The notes: generated by a model not told the origin, from the sequence alone. A stretch of DNA of 61,420 nt from Branchiostoma floridae (GCF_000003815.2 NC_049990.1:10899252-10960671); one strand, 5' to 3'; counted from the stretch's first letter, positions 1 through 11,123 are shown. Translations and numbers: made by a program.

Positions 1-59
1 GGGACAGAAGGAAGATTGTGGGGAAATAAGTAGAAAGGAGACCTCTGTTCACAAGAGAG

Positions 60-400
60 ATTAAGGGACTGGGCCGCTAGGGGCGAAGAACTAGAGAACA
101 TTGGTAGGGGGAAGAGAAAGGAAGAGGATGACGTTGCAACAGATATTGTAAAGAGAGGGAGGAGGAAGTGTGATACCTGGGAGAAAACTGCCTCTGCTTG
201 GAGAGTAGCACAATGAACCTGGTGGATGTTTACCGGTTTGGTTTCTAACGCCCGGTAGTAATTTGAAAGGACGACTGAAATTTTGTTTCTGTCTTAGTCA
301 ATCCTTGAGAATTGTTCAGAATGGTTACCAGGGTAACAAAGTAACGTTACATGTTTCTCGTCTTAAACAGCCTTTAAAAATCACAATCTTTCACGGTTTC
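60..400 (+). mobile_element. possible degraded 3' end of a Ty3/gypsy-like pol
   Basis: Around 330-373 one plus-strand frame reads VTLHVSRLK. That resembles the HVSRLK stretch that commonly closes the integrase region of Ty3/gypsy polyproteins. The frame is broken by stops soon after, and no protease, reverse transcriptase or LTR is visible at the window edge. This is a weak call resting on one short motif. From 400 to 900 I see nothing recognisable. Confidence 0.2.
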
Positions 401-1152
401 TTGAAGGCTATGAGATGAAAACTTACCTCGTCTGTTTGATAGAAGCACAAATCTGGACTGGTGCGGCTGAAACAAGATCTGTCTTGAACCTGGTTGACAA
501 CTGATAAGGACCTCTATCCATAGAGAACATTTCTCTACATATTCATTAAAAATAATCAGGCTCTTTTCATCCACATATTGCCTAAAGAAAAAGGTGTCAA
601 AATGCCCAATTAAGTGAATTTTACTTAAGGATTGTATGTCACTCTTAAGAATAATTCAATATGATTGGAGGCACATACTGAAACATGAGAAAGTCAAACG
701 AAGACGAAGAAAAGTTCTACCTGCATCAGTAGAATAACACCCTCTTTTGATAACGTTATTGAAAGTATCTGTTTTCGCGTCTAGTGCGTTAATATGATGA
801 TCAAAGGCTGGCGCATTGATGTACGCTGTCAGTCTTTGTGATAGCTTGTATAGTGTTTACGCCAGTCACTCATCTTAATTAGCTCGGCAACACCTGTGGG
901 TATATGTCGTCTTGAAATGGCTTGACTTTCAAAGAGCTCGAGACTCGGACTAGGGCACAAAATGGCTTCAGAGGATTCAGCAAAAGCGAAGTGAAAAAGT
1001 AAAAGTTACAAACGATGACTACTTTTCTGACCTTACTTCACATCCAGAGAGTTCACAGATGTTGACAAATTTCAACTCAAAGCTCTCTCATTTCTTGATT
1101 CTTTGCCGATTTGTCTTTAATAAGGATTGATAAGGAATGATCATAGGTACAT

Positions 1153-1415
1153 CAGGGGTGCCTAAGCATTTGCATTAACCCTATGAGATTTGTACGAACA
1201 ATATGTGATATATCACTATACGAAAATCCACAAACCTTATGCGATTTGCACGAATCTCTATGCGAAAACGTACGAACCTTATATGATTCGCACGAATCAC
1301 TATGTGACACCCACACACACACACACCTTATGCAATTTGCACGAACCTTATGCGATTTCCACGAACCTGTTCGTACGAATCTCACAGAGTTCGTGCAAAT
1401 GCGTAGGCACCCCTG
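1153..1415. mobile_element. foldback MITE with ~50-bp inverted termini and TACAT target duplication
   Basis: The left end begins CAGGGGTGCCTAAGCATTTG and the right end, reverse-complemented, begins CAGGGGTGCCTACGCATTTG. Similarity continues for about 50 bases to a shared GTACGAAC. TACAT flanks both sides (1148-1152 and 1416-1420). The interior is a run of degenerate copies of a motif like TTATGCGATTTGCACGAAC plus a short (CA)n. Unit B lacks the element at the matching place (about 4567), giving an empty site. CAGGGGTG termini recall hAT elements, but family assignment is uncertain. Confidence 0.75.
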
Positions 1416-1659
1416 TACATGGATTGATGGGACGAGAAGGATTCTAAATTAAGATTAAGGTCCATTGTGCTTTTTTTGTCTGTTGCGCAAGTTCCAATTT
1501 CCTGTGCAGTATACCTTGACTTCACATGTACTCTACCCCGTCTCAACCTCCTTGACGCTACCCTGGAAATAATCTACCCGCTTTAGTTTTACTTAGCTTT
1601 GGTCCGCTCCCGAAGGTCGCGATCTTGTGCAGCAGACCAAAGCTAAAAAGCATTGATTC

Positions 1660-1725
1660 TAGGCTACATGCACTCAAACAGACACGTACATACACGAGAG
1701 CACACACAGACACAAACCACAAATA
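1660..1725. repeat. single-copy counterpart of the unit B minisatellite
   Basis: A (CA)-rich stretch with acacgtacatacacgag sits where unit B has five tandem 58-bp copies (4684-4985). It shows the unexpanded state of that locus. Confidence 0.5.
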
Positions 1726-2188
1726 TCAGTCGATTGGGCAAATCACCCTTTTATTTTGCACCAGTAAGCATTTCCAATCAAAAGTAAGACAAACTATGTA
1801 TTGTTGTTTTTTAACGAACGTCATTGACAGTACGCATTGAGCGGCAAGAGCATTTTATGGCAATTTTTCATGTCTTTGAGGTTACGAAACACTTTGTTTG
1901 GTTCCATAACCTTGAGGATGGGAACAATTTAGAACATGTACTCTAAAAATATGGTAATTAAGAAATATTAATATGCCAATTCTTCATTTTGCATTTTGTT
2001 TTGAAGTTTTTACATGAATGAAGCATGAAGCGTTCATCTAAAGGGAAACATTCTATTACAAATATCGTTACTGTATACCAATGGCTGATTTCTCTCATCT
2101 AGTAGTTAGCTGAATTCTTCTAAACACTAAGATGACATCATATACTGACATATAGTATGCCCTCAAGTGAACACCACAGGGGAACAGA

Positions 2189-3423
2189 CTACTCCGTCCA
2201 CTGTTGTATGTCTTCTGCGCCTACTGCTGTGTGCCCCATGACGTTAGCCAATTCTGTGATGCTGATTTTGCCGTCTTTGTTGGAGTCGGCAACACCAATC
2301 ATGGTTTTGACAATCTCTTCGCCACTTGCAAGGCCGAGATACGTTAAGACTTCCTTCAGCTCATTTGGCTCAATGAAGCCACTCTTATCCTGTTCGGTAA
2401 AGGTAACACATTATAATTGTGTATAAGATGATTGCACTAACCGTTCTCCAAGACAGAGCCTTACCCATGGCCTGTACAAAACTAGGTATACATGAAGAGT
2501 ATACAAAAAGGAATAAGAAAGGCACTGACAATATGTGAAGAGGAAAGCGTCTTGAAAATCACCTACATGCATGATCTTAACTATTTGAATTAGGCGCTAC
2601 ATTAAGTACATACGCCAAATATTTTCATCATCTTTAATACCTTGTCAAATTTGAAAAAGGCATCCAGGACTTCCTCACGTTTGGAATTTTGGATGGCCTT
2701 CATGTCAGCAACCAGGTTCTTAAACTCGTTCAACTCCAGAACCCCATTTTTGGGCGCCTTATCATAGTGGATCATGATCGCCTGGGGTGACATATAGGAG
2801 GAACCATTGTTTGATTTTATGTTTTACTTCGTAACATTTTCTGAACATTTAGGGGTGGGGACTGGTACATTGTAGAAAGTTCCGTAAATGGGTGGGTCGC
2901 GACTACTCTCTCTTGACAGCCAGGGGCTAAATTGCGAGGAGCTTACAATAGTCTGGGTTAGCGGGGCTAACTCACAGAGTGACCTGCCATTCGGCGCCTC
3001 TCAAGTGACCTCAATACGATTGTCAAATGTTTCTTGAGAGAGCTTTCATTTGGCACCACTCAGGTGACCTCAATACGTCAGTTATTGCCCCAGGTGTGGC
3101 AATAGGACTGGAGGGTCAAACCCTAGTACTAATCTAAGCTTCTCGTAATTCATCCCATGGCTGCCAAGAGAGAGTAGTCTGCCGACCCAATAACAATATA
3201 ACAATAACAATGATAGTTATGGCAAAATACGAGTTTATTCATTCCCACCAGCCGGCAGCCAACAGAAAAAAAACACACTGATTTTAAAAGTCTACCAATG
3301 CCGTACCTTAAGAAGGCCAGAGCTTGCAGTGACGTTCAGTTCCTTCAGTGCTGCCTGCAGCTCTTTTGCGTCCATTTTTCCATCATTGTTGACGTCATGC
3401 TTTTTGAAAACCGCTTCTGCCAT
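2189..3423 (-). CDS. EF-1: four-EF-hand calmodulin-like protein, 3 coding exons, extended C-terminus
   Basis: Coding exons are 3307-3423 (39 codons, starts MAEAVFKKHD), 2641-2781 (47 codons) and 2189-2389 (66 codons plus TAG), giving 152 residues. Every junction has GT/AG and phase 0. EF loops are DVNNDGKMDAKE, DKAPKNGVLELNE, DKDKSGFIEPNE and DSNKDGKISITE. Loop 2 is 13 residues instead of 12, so its calcium binding is doubtful; the other three look canonical. The product should be a small cytosolic calcium sensor or buffer; partners are unknown. The protein starts directly at helix E of EF-hand 1, without calmodulin's longer N-terminus. Its nearest relative is EF-2, but the C-terminus differs: a one-base length change removes the shared GHGK stop and the frame runs 11 residues further into former untranslated sequence. 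Confidence 0.9.
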
Positions 3424-3969
3424 GCTGCCCTGTTATCAAAAATAATCAATAACGCTTCCACACAAAAGGCACCTCCCCCAAACTTCTCATGATCATGTTA
3501 GGCTAACAATAAGACCAAAAATTCTATGTACTTTGATAGATTGTACAAAGAAAATTGACTTTTATATCTTAGGTCCGGATACCTCACTCAGTTTCTAGCC
3601 ACTTCTTTCTAGTGGAGCCATAAAAGGTTTACATCACAGGATAATACACTCATGCTGCTTTCATATGGAAGTATAGTGACTTTTCAATGGTCAACAATAA
3701 ACTACCAACAAACTAGAAAAGACAAAAATACCCAATGGTTGTACTCATACAAGTACATAGTTATTACATGCAGTAAATGGCGGATAATAAGAGACTTCGC
3801 TTTTCAAAAATGGCGGAGCTCGACGACATTAAATATGATTTTTTTTTTACAATTATAGGAATATTTGAAGCAGTCTAAAGAGAACCAATATCCGGTATTT
3901 TTTACAAGTACATTTGGTGCGAGTTGTTTAATGCTATTTTGATACTTTGTAAAGGAACCAAACTCTCAC

Positions 3970-4115
3970 CTTTGCTGGTTGGATTTTGTGCCACACGTTC
4001 AGAAGACAATGACGAGGGTGAATGACAACTGGGCCGCGGGATGATGTGCTCTAGTTATTTTTTAGTTGTGGTTCGACCACTTTAAATGGGCATTTTGAAA
4101 TATATCTGTTGTCAC
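3970..4115 (-). other. putative 5' untranslated exon of EF-1
   Basis: On the minus strand, CCAGCAAAG/GTGAGAG gives a good splice donor at 3969/3970. The EF-1 first coding exon has an acceptor at 3430-3431 (ATAACAG/GGCAGCATG). EF-2 keeps the same donor and flank at 7633. The upstream edge is only inferred from the TATA-like box at 4151-4158. Confidence 0.5.
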
Positions 4116-4150
4116 CTTTGACAGTAAGGTTGTGCTTTGGGTGCTGTTTA

Positions 4151-4158
4151 TTTTTATA
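4151..4158 (-). promoter_or_regulatory. TATA-like box upstream of EF-1
   Basis: The minus strand reads CATATAAAAATAAAC, about 180 bases upstream of the predicted untranslated-exon donor. EF-2 has the weaker CAAATAAACA at the matching place (7812-7820). Position and match to TATAAAA are the only evidence. Confidence 0.35.
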
Positions 4159-4259
4159 TGGCTGTGTTTATTTCTATTTCCATGCACCATAACAATCAAC
4201 AAGCTGTGGATGAATGTTGATGGTGGACAGGGTTCTCGAAAACGAAGGTCAAGTTCGAT

Positions 4260-4320
4260 AATGGGCCTCCTGGCGGCTTTCTACAAAACTGCAGCAAAAC
4301 GTCTAGTTTTGATATTTTTT
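4260..4320 (-). repeat. interspersed repeat, CTCCTGGCGG family, fragment
   Basis: It matches 7948-8030, 52485-52530 and 58027-58060 in the same orientation, and the fuller inverted copy at 36156-36393. It forms the junction between duplication units A and B. Confidence 0.6.
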
Positions 4321-4683
4321 TTTTAAATGGCTTGAGTTTCAAAGAAACTCGATGTCGGGCACAAATCGGCTTCCGAGGATGCAACAAAGAAGCAAAGTGT
4401 AAAAGCAAAAGTTACAAACGATGGCTATACTTTTCTGACCTTGTTTGACACCCATGGAGTCCATAGCTGTTGACGAATTTCAACTCATAGCTCTCCCATT
4501 TCTTGATTCAGTGCCGATTTGTCTTTAAGATTATGATTTAGATTTAATGTTACAAGGAATTATCATAGGGCGGATTGAGGGAACGATACTGTTGGATTCT
4601 AATTAAGATTCATTGTGTTTTTTGTCTTTTACCCCGCGACCTTGTGGTCGTGGATAAAGACCCGTAGATTCCAGGCTACAAGC

Positions 4684-4985
4684 ACTCACATAGACACGTA
4701 CATGCACGCGACCATACACAGACACACACGCACACACATACAGGCACATAGGCACGTACATGCACGGGACCATACACAGACACACACGCACACACATACA
4801 GGCACATAGACACGTACATGCACGGGACCATACACAGACACACACGCACACACATACAGGCACATAGACACGTACATGCACGGGACCATACACAGACACA
4901 CACGCACACACATACAGGCACATAGACACGTGCATGCACGCGACCATACACAGACACACACGCACACACATACAGGCACGTATAC
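4684..4985. repeat. minisatellite, five copies of a 58-bp CA-rich unit
   Basis: The motif GTACATGCACG (last copy GTGCATGCACG) recurs at 4698, 4756, 4814, 4872 and 4930, exactly 58 bases apart. Each is followed by a CATACACAGACACACACG stretch. Long Cys/Val-rich open frames across it on the minus strand are products of the repeat, not genes. Confidence 0.95.
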
Positions 4986-5464
4986 ATAGACACACTCATA
5001 CTCCAACACATACGAACATAGACAAATAACAGGCAGTTGAGCAGAGCACCATTTTATTTTGCACCGATTAGCATATCCAATTAAAAGTAACAGACAAAAC
5101 GTGTGTTTCTTTTCTACCTACTGAGAGCCAAATTTCGCATTTATGGCAATTATTCATGTCTTCGACGTTACGAAACACTTGGATTCAATCTTTCCTTGAT
5201 ACCTTCTTGATCTAAACGATAAAAAACGTACTTTGAAGATGGAGACGAAGAAATATCAGTATGTCATCTTCAATCTTGCATTTAGTTTTTACTTGAAGCA
5301 TGAAGCGTTCCTTTAATCGTTACTATATTCCAGTAGGCGATTTTTGTCACCAAGTAGTTACCTGAATTCCTCTAAACACTATGGCATCATTGTATGCTCG
5401 CAAGTGGACACCACAGGGGGACAGAGTACTTAGCACTCCGTCCACTGCTATATGTCTTATGCGC

Positions 5465-7064
5465 CTATTTCCCGTGCCCGATGATGTTAGCAAACTCGGC
5501 AACGCTGACTCTGCCGTCGCCGTCTTTGTCGGCAATGGCAATCATGGCCTGGATGGTGTTTTCGTCACTTCCCATGCCGAGTGACGTCATGACTTCCTTC
5601 AACTCATCAGGCTCGATGAAGCCACTCTTATCCTGTTCGGGTTAAGTCAACACATAACTTGGGGTGGGTACCGGTACACTGTCCACTGGACACAACATAT
5701 CACTAACAAGGTCTTGTATGCTGGCATACCATAACTGTCCGATAAGATTCGAACTAGAAGAATAAAGTTTGCGGGACACTGCCTTAGGAGCAAGGAAATA
5801 GCTGCTGACCTGGTTCTCTGGACACCCAGGCATGGAAAGAGGAGGCCGGGTAGGCCACAGTAACATTTATAGACATACTCAAGAAAGACACTGGCCTTGA
5901 AGTTGACAACCTACATCAAGTAATGATTGACAGAGACATATGGGCTGCCATCACAACTCGAGACCGGAAGGACTCGCCTTCAGCAAGTAAGCAAGGGTGC
6001 CGGTACAGAAAATTCAGGTCCAGATACGGTCCAGGTCCAGAGGATCAGGTCCGCACCAGAACCTGGACCGTACTCGTATTGTATGCGAAAACTTGTGAGT
6101 GGGTAATGATTAAAACAATGGTCCATTTCGCTACAAGGGAATCTGTTTAATGGGGTATCTGACATCTACTTCCTATCTTCATGTATTATTTACGACACTA
6201 ACTTAGAATGAGTTTCACTGAAGAAACTTGGTGAAATGTACTATCCTTTACTTCCATCGTGTTATTTTCTTGCACCAGTAAGCCCCAAAACACGTAAACG
6301 CCTGCTGGTATAATCTGCACGTTTTCCACTCGCTCCAAAATCATTTTTCTCCTGTTCTATTTTACTTCCTTGTTAAGAAAGATAATGATATAAGAAGGAC
6401 AGGATATTAGAAATAAGTAGTACATGTATAATCTCAACAAGACAAATTAGGCACTGCGTATACAGGACTATTTCTATTGCCTTACCTTGTCAAAGGTGGT
6501 AAAGGTGTCCAGGACCTCCTCAACACTAGCATTTTGGATGGTTTGCAAGTCAGCAACCAGGTTCTTGAACTCATTCAACTCCAGAAGACCATTTTTGGGT
6601 GCCTTGTCATACTGGGCCATGATCGCCTGGGGTGACATGGGAGGAACCAGTGTTTAATTTACTATCAAAACCTTAGCACATCCAGGTCAAAAGATTTTTA
6701 AAAAAAACGGAATTTCTGCTCAGTACCAAGGTCACGTGTTAGGGGGCCCAAAATTGACCCTGACCTTCGTCTTCCCCAAATCTACTATCACATCAGATAT
6801 CATTGTAATCCATCCAGAGGTTCTTGAGTTATGCTGACTACAGAAATAATGACTACACGAACAGACACACCCAGAACTATATTCTTCATTTTTCATGGAG
6901 ATAAAAACACACCAGTGTACCTTACCTTAAGAAGATGTACACCGTACCTTAAGAAGATCCTTGCTTGGCGCCACGTCCATCTCTTTCAGCGCTGCCTGCA
7001 GCTCTTTTGCGTCCATCTTGCCATCACCGCTGGCGTCAAACTTTTTGAAAACTGCTTCTGCCAT
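5465..7064 (-). CDS. EF-2: four-EF-hand calmodulin-like protein, 3 coding exons
   Basis: Coding exons are 6948-7064 (39 codons, MAEAVFKKFD), 6486-6626 (47 codons) and 5465-5632 (55 codons plus TAG), for 141 residues. EF loops are DASGDGKMDAKE, the 13-residue DKAPKNGLLELNE, DKDKSGFIEPDE and DKDGDGRVSVAE. The second loop carries the same extra residue as EF-1, so that change predates the EF-1/EF-2 duplication. The protein ends IIGHGK, as EF-3 ends IVGHGK, which marks the ancestral C-terminus. An acceptor (CCCACAG/GTCAACATG) precedes the start, and a conserved untranslated-exon donor lies at 7633. The donor region of coding exon 1 is locally duplicated (6921-6956), giving a second, better donor 22 bases downstream that would truncate the protein. 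Intron 2 holds LINE and MITE-derived fragments. Confidence 0.9.
5690..5990 (+). mobile_element. non-LTR retrotransposon 3' ORF remnant in EF-2 intron 2
   Basis: Plus-strand frames read AGHCLRSKE, then HGKRRPGRPQ, and after a stop KDTGLEVDNLHQVMIDRDIW. This is the typical C-terminal tail of endonuclease/reverse-transcriptase ORFs of non-LTR elements (GHVxR ... GRPxxxxxD...). The frame is broken and no reverse transcriptase core is present, so it is a dead fragment antisense to EF-2. Confidence 0.65.
5995..6375. mobile_element. diverged copy of the hAT-like MITE family seen at 40291-40685
   Basis: Shared blocks include ggtaccggt/gccggtac followed by agaaaattcaggtcca, tccagaggatcaggtcc, and ggtccatttcnctacaa. 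The ends have decayed, so termini and target duplication cannot be read. It lies in EF-2 intron 2. Confidence 0.55.
6921..6956 (-). repeat. duplicated splice-donor segment at EF-2 coding exon 1
   Basis: The block accttaagaagat occurs twice, at 6924 and 6946. On the minus strand this gives CTTAAG/GTACGG (used here, as in EF-1) and 22 bases later CTTAAG/GTAAGG. Using the second donor would add six codons and then an in-frame TAA. Confidence 0.7.
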
Positions 7065-7632
7065 GTTGACCTGTGGGTGAAGTGATTAGTAACGCTTCAA
7101 CACAAAAGGCCCCTCCCCCAACCCTCTCTTCATGTTTAACCATCAATAAAGGGGTTGAATGCCAGCAAATTTGATAGATTTGGCAAAATGTGGCTTTTAT
7201 ATCTTATGTGTGGGTAGCGCACTCAAATTCTAGTCACCTTTTTCCAGTGAAGTCGAAAAAGTTTTCAGTCACAGGATAATATACTCATACTGATTTCATA
7301 CGGAAGCTTCAGTGACACAACAAATAAGTTCAGTGACTTTTAAATGTTCAGCAGTAAACTACGTATATTGTTAACAAACAAACTAGAAATATTTACGATA
7401 AACGTTACGTTTTCACGTAAGCCCATACAAGTACATGTAACAAATGACAAATAACAAGAAGAATAGATTTTCAGACATGACTGACCTCGACGACACTCCT
7501 TTTTTTTTTTTTTTACAAGTAGGAAAATTTGACTTTGAAGCAGTCTATAGTTTTAACCAATATCTGCGATAATTACAGTTTCTACAAGTTGCCAGAGCTA
7601 TTTTGATACTTAGTAAGGAACCAAACTCTCAC

Positions 7633-7800
7633 CTTTGCTGGTTAGATTTTGTGACACACGTTCAGAAGACAATGACGAGGGTGAATGACAACTCGAGCTT
7701 GGGAATATAGGTGGGGTGGTGTGTAATTATTTTTGAACTGTGGTTCGACCACTTTGGGCGTTTTGAAATATGTCTGTTGTCACTTGCCAAGAAGGATGTG
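7633..7800 (-). other. putative 5' untranslated exon of EF-2
   Basis: The donor CCAGCAAAG/GTGAGAG at 7632/7633 and its flank match the EF-1 region at 3970. The upstream limit is inferred only from a CAAATAAA box at 7812-7820. Confidence 0.45.
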
Positions 7801-7947
7801 CTTTGGGTACTGTTTATTTGTATGTGGCTGTGTTTATTTCGATTTCCATGCACCATAACTATTATTAGTATCAACAATTTGTGGGTGAATGTTGATGTTT
7901 CCTTGGAAGGTAGGGTTCTTGAAATCGAAGCTCATGTTCGACGATAG

Positions 7948-8030
7948 GCCTCCTGGCGGCTTTCTACAATACTGCAGCAGAAATTCTAGTTTCGATATCT
8001 TGTGTTCTAGACATGCTATGGTCATGATTT
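7948..8030 (-). repeat. interspersed repeat, CTCCTGGCGG family
   Basis: The same family occurs at 4260-4320, 52485-52530 and 58027-58060. It continues with TTCTAGACATGCTATGGTC, whose reverse complement matches 36156-36200. Confidence 0.6.
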
Positions 8031-10815
8031 CAGTGCTAGATGGCTGACGTGTTTTAACTGTTGCTTCTACTTTCAATGTAATGTATTTCATGTTTGTAAT
8101 GAATTTCTGGAAATGTAAGTACTGGTAGTTTACATATCTGTACATGTTCATTTCATTTGTGAAAAGAGCTACATTTTGGCATGTAGAAATAAGTGTTTCA
8201 CAGCTGTATGCACAGAAACGTGTAACTGCTATATGCATGGAGTACGCCTGAATGAAGCACGTTCCGTCCTTGTGTGAGGAACGTGCTATAATTATCCATT
8301 GTCTACTTGCACCCAAAGCAAACATCAAATGAGGTGCTTCAAAATACCTGTTGTCCTCTCATACGGGTTGATTTGTACGTTATATAACAAGCTTAACCCA
8401 TGATTACATTTGACATAAACGTTTTGGATTCTCAACCAGGCTATGACACAAGCGTAGATCTAGGACACCATTTTCTGTCACGTGATCTAGCCAGATTTTA
8501 CGCAGAATGTCCCCCCTTTTGGTCGTTAGGTCCCCCTTTTTGTCATTAGGTTATCGTACGACAAACGTACCAGGGTCGTGGGAAAATCTCCTGATATCGC
8601 CATGCCTCAGTGGTTCGAGTCCTTGACTCCACATGCCCGACAATTACCTTTCAATGTTATGATAACTGCAAGAATTAACTTAACATTAGCTTATCTTGAA
8701 AATTATATACTTCTAGTAGTGCCTTGAAATAGTAGCCATACTCTTTCTACGGTGGTAGATTTGACTAACTCTCTGTGTAAGTTCATAATTGACAGGAGCA
8801 TTATCTCAATTATATGTTTGACAACAACAATATTGATTACAGGGTGCACTGATCTGAAACATGACAAGTTAGGTCGAGCAGAAGTAATGCGCACTTAAAT
8901 GCTCAGCCGGGTGCAGTCGGCCATTGTCTGATGTGGGTCTTCTTTTAGCAATGTCTCATAGGCTAGCCTTGAAATACAAGCAGTTCGGTTTTTGTTGTCA
9001 TTTTTGTCCTGTGTATCAATGTATCGTGGCCTCACAAAGTACTACACTACATCTGAATCCAAGATCACAAACTAAACATCCCCAGTGCATGTACGTTAGA
9101 CTGTAGGATGTTAGCATGTTTGCATGGGGAAGAATATCACAAAGTACAATTGACGCAAGGTATTGGTATTGATATCTATAGAACCAAAGAGTATGTGAAA
9201 CATGCAATAAGTTTGAATAGTTCAACTCATTTTTTTTCATTTTTTATTCAGTTTCATTTGATTCATACACAAAGCTATCATGATGGTGGCTTCCTTCTGT
9301 TGTTATATTTTATGGCGACGCCTCAAGGGCGGGGCCATTTTCCGCCTTAACTGTAACAATCAAAAGGCATAGCATCGTATTGAGGATTTGCTATTAACTT
9401 GAAAATCTAGTTTAACTTGTGATATTCAACACAAAAATTGGACTCACCCAAATTTTCGACTAAACAGCACCAGTATTTGTCAAAGAATGAACAATCCATT
9501 GCTGTGTTGGATATTACAGTTAAACTAGCTCAATAATATCTGCTATTGCCTGTATGCAGATGTTTAAAACTAACAACATTAAACTGACATTTGTTTCAAA
9601 CTCAAGGTGCCTCACATATTTAGGACAACGGTTGTATTTTGACCAGAAATTTATTTTGGAAACATTCTTGTATTCAATATAACCAACCACTGTTAACATG
9701 GTCAGCCTTATGGGTAACAACTATGGCTTCTAATGGTCCATACAAAAAGTGCATGAAAACAATCAATGGTAAACCATGTGGTTATATAACATAGTACAAT
9801 AGAAGCCGTTTAATTGCATATCCCATTCGTTAGCGTATTTCGTGCAATTATCCAAGTGGTGCATCGATGCAAAGTTATCTAACCTTGGGACACCGTACAA
9901 TCAACAGAAGTGTGTGGAAATCCGCTATGTGAGATTGTTTTCACGTTGGTAGAGATAGTTTCTACCGGCGCGTCAAAAAGTCTACGAAGGGGACCAGCTT
10001 AATGACTCCTTATGATATTTTATAGACATTTTTACCGGCAGTGTTCTATCTCGCCTTCACATATCTTGATTGCACTCACGTGACTATGACGTAATCATTG
10101 TCTACCATGCTGGATGGTTAAGCGTCTTTGTTCCAGGTGAAATAAACCTTTTCAATGAAATTACAGGTACCTTAAACATGCATTTATATGTTCAACAAAA
10201 GCGACATTAACTTGTTTATATGGATGACACCCGAACACTCATCAATTGACGACCATACTATAACTCGTATCATGGGAGCATCAAAATTAGCAAATAAATG
10301 CTATCATTATTGTGTATTACAAAAAAGGCGAATGGACACTAATGTTGTAGAATACCTTATTTATATGTTTTTAGTGCACGTAAGATGTTTTGGTCCAAGT
10401 ACTTTTTGCCGTATGTACCAGCAAAAAAAAAAAAGAAGCAAAAAATGTATTTCGAGCCCTGATCAAAGTGTTCCAAAGTGAACAAAATGAAAATGAAAGA
10501 ATGAAAATACGGTATCATACCGTCTCCTTAGTTTTTGTGAATTGTTTACACTTCCCGATCACTTAGATTTCACACGTTCTATTTGCCCGACTCTCCATAA
10601 ATAATTTTTTGCACGCTCACATCATGTACGGTGCCTAGAGTATGTCATCCATATAATCCAATCAGTATGGCCCAACCAGCTTGATAGCTCTTATTTTGCA
10701 TGCAAACACTATGATAATCTTTATTGCTAAAAGTGAAACATTAGTGGTATAAAGGATAAGTGACACAAAACAAGATGGTCATTTATGTTACAATTCTAAA
10801 CCATATACATCCGTA
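8031..10815. other. gene-free AT-rich stretch between EF-2 and EF-3
   Basis: No coding exon with splice sites could be supported. Part of it (9424-9530) is an interspersed repeat with an inverted relative at 37090-37190. Another part (10072-10135) is a CACGTGA...TGACGTAA...GATGGTTAA repeat. The remainder shows no recognisable feature. Confidence 0.5.
10072..10135 (+). repeat. interspersed CACGTGA/TGACGTAA/GATGGTTAA repeat
   Basis: It shares CTCACGTGAnTATGACGTAA and CCATGnTGGATGGTTAA with 24482-24532. Inverted or diverged copies lie at 27243-27287, 52861-52912 and 58258-58302. It holds an E-box and a CRE-like core, but repeat ancestry is the simplest explanation. Confidence 0.6.
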
Positions 10816-11025
10816 CACAAAAAAGCGCTTACCAACAAGCTTTCGATCAGTCCTCTGATCCTTATCAACTTGAAATGACCCAAAGCCTAAGTCACACCTT
10901 TGACCCTTTGCTGACGTCACACTTCCGGTCTGGATGTGTGACATAGGCTTTGAGTCATTTCAACTTGATAGGATCAAAGGACTGATCAAAAGCTTGTTGG
11001 TAAGCGCTTTATATTGTGTACGGAT
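10812..11025. mobile_element. foldback MITE with long inverted termini
   Basis: The left arm CCGTACACAAAAAAGCGCTT continues through ACCAACAAGCTTTCGATCAG. The right arm is its inverse (CTGATCAAAAGCTTGTTGG, then AAGCGCTTTATATTGTGTACGG). Flanks are atatacat and atatacgg, a partly matching target duplication. A second family member is at 26378-26612. Confidence 0.7.
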
Positions 11026-11123
11026 ATACGGTTTAAACTTGTACCAATGTTGACTACGGTCACAGATGAACTTACATTCAAGTATAAGAGGGTCATTTGT
11101 ACACCGCCCTGCTACTTGTTGTC

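Larger units (their letters stand above)
901..4320. repeat. segmental tandem duplication, unit A (carries EF-1)
   Basis: This block aligns along its length with 4321-7990. Matching landmarks include the sequence after aaatggcttga (901 and 4335), the three coding exons of EF-1 and EF-2, and the upstream untranslated exon with donor CAAAG/GTGAG (3970 and 7633). Both units end in a common interspersed repeat with CTCCTGGCGG (4266 and 7952). Offsets between landmarks vary from about 3.28 to 3.66 kb because of indels and insertions. The duplication is diverged but recognisable in introns and flanks. Confidence 0.85.
4321..7990. repeat. segmental tandem duplication, unit B (carries EF-2)
   Basis: This is the second copy of the block at 901-4320. 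Relative to unit A it lacks the MITE at 1153-1415. It contains an expanded minisatellite (4684-4985). It also holds LINE and MITE-derived sequence in the EF-2 second intron (5690-6375). Confidence 0.85.

Noticed and set aside
1153-1415. CRISPR-like array suggested by regularly recurring CGAACCTTATGCGATT-type units
   Set aside because: Repeats are degenerate and contiguous without unique spacers, bounded by inverted repeats, and the genome is eukaryotic.
4603-5011. Long Cys/Val-rich minus-strand frames of 107-130 residues
   Set aside because: They are translations of the 58-bp CA-rich minisatellite; three frames look alike because of the repeat.
7834-8328. Minus-strand frame of 164 residues
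   Set aside because: It crosses the interspersed repeat shared with 4260, 36156 and others; similar frames appear wherever the repeat does.
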